NCBI GenBank assembly: GCA_902793245.1
Contig: CADBCX010000009.1
Location: 1-33,235, forward strand
DNA length: 33,235 bases
Source: an uncultured Eubacteriales bacterium
GTDB lineage: Bacteria > Bacillota > Clostridia > Christensenellales > Aristaeellaceae
Reading direction: 5' to 3'
The notes beneath the pieces were generated by a model, which saw only the letters and a program-made list of their open reading frames with translations, did no database searches and was not told the origin of the DNA. Within the stretch, counting starts at the first letter, position 1. Every line of letters begins with the position of its first letter. This document shows, in pieces, positions 32,375 through 33,235 of the stretch. A program made the position numbers and the translations under genes.

Positions 32375-32617
32375 AGGGATCAGGGATCAGGCATTAGGGA
32401 ATAAAAAACCGGTTGATTTGGGGAAAAGTCAAGGTTTTTTTCATTTTATGGATTATCTGCATTTTTGGGCGCAGCACTTCCTTGAAGCACTCCAGCATAT
32501 ACAGATTGGCACTGGTAAAAGCCAAATAGGCATATCTTCAGGTGAGACTAATCATTGATAACATGAGGGAAGGCTTTTGGCCAGGGTCCAAGCTTCCTAT
32601 TGCCTAATCCCTATTTC
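32375..32617. repeat. Heptamer repeats in inverted order around an IS relic
   Basis: On the left, 32377-32403 is a series of seven-base units (GGGATCA, GGGATCA, GGCATTA, GGGAATA). On the right, 32596-32618 read on the minus strand gives GGAAATA, GGGATTA, GGCAATA. Both are GGNNNTA-type heptamers in opposite orientation, as in the AGTACAG arms at 18987-19088. Between them is the transposase relic. Confidence 0.6.
32394..32580 (-). pseudogene. Second transposase C-terminal relic with IS end
   Basis: On the minus strand 32537-32394 encodes RYAYLAFTSANLYMLECFKE and about 25 more codons to a TAA, closely matching YAYLASASANLYMLECLK of the relic at 7124-7234. The frame is closed by a TGA at 32538-32540. 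At 32565-32580 lies the inverted copy of the 7049-7065 sequence, here on the opposite side, as if each relic kept a different end of one IS. Confidence 0.6.
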
Positions 32618-32618
32618 C

Positions 32619-32660
32619 TCAAGTCCATTCACGCCGTTTTTTTGTCGTGAACGGACTTGA
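32619..32660. repeat. Imperfect hairpin upstream of the GH3 gene
   Basis: The 15 bases at 32619-32633 pair with 32646-32660 with one mismatch, around a loop holding seven T. It lies 24 bases before a terminator-like hairpin and may be part of a leader or an IS-associated palindrome. Confidence 0.6.
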
Positions 32661-32683
32661 ATGTGCTTTACGGTCAATCCAAG

Positions 32684-32709
32684 GGCGTTCATGCCAAACG
32701 CCTTTTTTT
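32684..32709 (+). terminator. Rho-independent terminator before the GH3 gene
   Basis: GGCGTT (32684-32689) and AACGCC (32697-32702) form a six-bp stem followed by seven T. No plus-strand gene precedes it for 6 kb, so it either stops read-through or acts in the leader of the GH3 transcript. Confidence 0.65.
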
Positions 32710-32805
32710 GTACCCTTTTTTGTGCTATCATGTATCCATGAAAGAAGGGCGGCCAGCGCGCGGCGGCCCGGAACGCTCAACCGACGAAGAAAAGGAGAAT
32801 GGATT

Positions 32806-33235
32806 ATGAAGAAAATCATCAGCATCCTTGCCGCTCTGGCGCTCGTGCTGAGCCTGGCCCCGGCCTTTGCCGAGGACAGCTACATTCCCGCTCCCTACGA
32901 CCCCGCCACCGTCGACCCCACCGCCACCTACCTGGAGCCCGTGTTCTATGAGAACGAGAACGGCCCCACCATCGGCGTGACCACCGTGGGCGTGATCGTG
33001 AAGGACGGCCTGTATTTCAAGGACCTGAACAACAACAAGGAACTGGACGTGTGCGAAGACTGGCGGCTGGACGCCAAGACCCGCGCCGCTGACCTGGTGT
33101 CCAAGATGGAACTGGCCGACCAGGCGGGCTTCCTGTTCAACGCCCTGGCCATCACCCCCAACGCGCCCAAGCTGGACATGGTCAAGAATGAAGACGGCAC
33201 CATCAATCCCGCAGCCGTCGTGACCATGATCGCGG
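32806..33235 (+). CDS. Secreted GH3-family beta-glycosidase, 3'-truncated by window edge
   Basis: The frame is open from the ATG at 32806 to the end of the window (143 codons), with AAAGGAG at 32791-32797. It begins with a clear signal peptide (MKKIISILAALALVLSLAPA, cut after AFA). The mature part reads VKDGLYFKDLNNNKELDVCEDWR and RAADLVSKMELADQAGFLF, the N-terminal pattern of GH3 beta-glucosidases and beta-xylosidases (F-x-D-x-N-x-N-x-x-L-D-x-x-E-D-W-R and the following helix). The catalytic Asp lies beyond the window. It adds to the secreted glycan-degrading enzymes of this region. Substrate unknown. Confidence 0.85.
   Translation, partial: MKKIISILAALALVLSLAPAFAEDSYIPAPYDPATVDPTATYLEPVFYENENGPTIGVTTVGVIVKDGLYFKDLNNNKELDVCEDWRLDAKTRAADLVSKMELADQAGFLFNALAITPNAPKLDMVKNEDGTINPAAVVTMIA

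Overview
The window reads as two pieces of different Firmicutes (Clostridia-type) genomes joined near position 6.0-6.2 kb. The left piece (1 to about 6.02 kb) is AT-richer and uses codons ending in A or T freely. It carries housekeeping genes typical of a Lachnospiraceae-like bacterium: the 3' part of pyrG, a shikimate cluster (aroE and aroF on the minus strand, diverging from aroD and aroK on the plus strand), a tRNA-Arg(CCG), and the start of a lysine-rich membrane-anchored protein. The right piece (about 6.2 kb to the end) is strongly GC-rich with G/C-ending codons, as in gut or rumen Clostridia with many glycoside hydrolases. Between them lies about 150-180 bp resembling the helical region of a long RelA/SpoT enzyme, with a third codon style. 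All three stay in one reading frame and form a 648-codon ORF that matches no known architecture. I read this as a chimeric assembly or amplification product, not a real fusion protein.

Layout of the GC-rich piece: the C-terminal part of an Agr-type GHKL sensor kinase; a decayed transposase end; an XRE-AbrB regulator with its ABC ATPase and ABC-2 permease (7.5-9.4 kb); a heterodimeric multidrug-type ABC exporter on the minus strand (9.5-13.0 kb); a TARG1-like macrodomain hydrolase; a GH20 hexosaminidase and a double GNAT acetyltransferase; a three-gene operon of DRTGG protein, RsbW-like ATPase and a sensory [FeFe]-hydrogenase-like protein (16.8-19.0 kb); a secreted GH13 amylase and a serine beta-lactamase-like hydrolase; a small XRE regulator; an Rrf2 regulator with an IscR-like cysteine cluster; a large TIR-transmembrane-beta-propeller protein (23.2-26.6 kb); then on the minus strand a secreted GH30 enzyme, a DUF2130 coiled-coil putative nuclease and an EF-G/Tet(M)-like GTPase fused to a YacP/Rae1 NYN ribonuclease. 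The window ends inside a GH3 glycosidase on the plus strand.

The most interesting items are the TIR-TM-propeller protein, which looks like a single-chain receptor with a cytosolic TIR domain carrying the WCxxE glutamate and an outward-facing propeller; the GTPase-NYN fusion, which joins two activities that both act in the ribosomal A site; and the hydrogenase-like protein, which keeps the H-cluster cysteines but has Ala at the proton-transfer cysteine, as in sensory HydS. Intergenic regions hold two remnants of one IS, heptamer-based repeats in inverted order, and several long perfect hairpins. Secreted or cytosolic glycosidases (GH20, GH13, GH30, GH3) point to a glycan-degrading life in a gut-like habitat. 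There are no rRNA genes, CRISPR arrays, intact insertion sequences or prophage genes.
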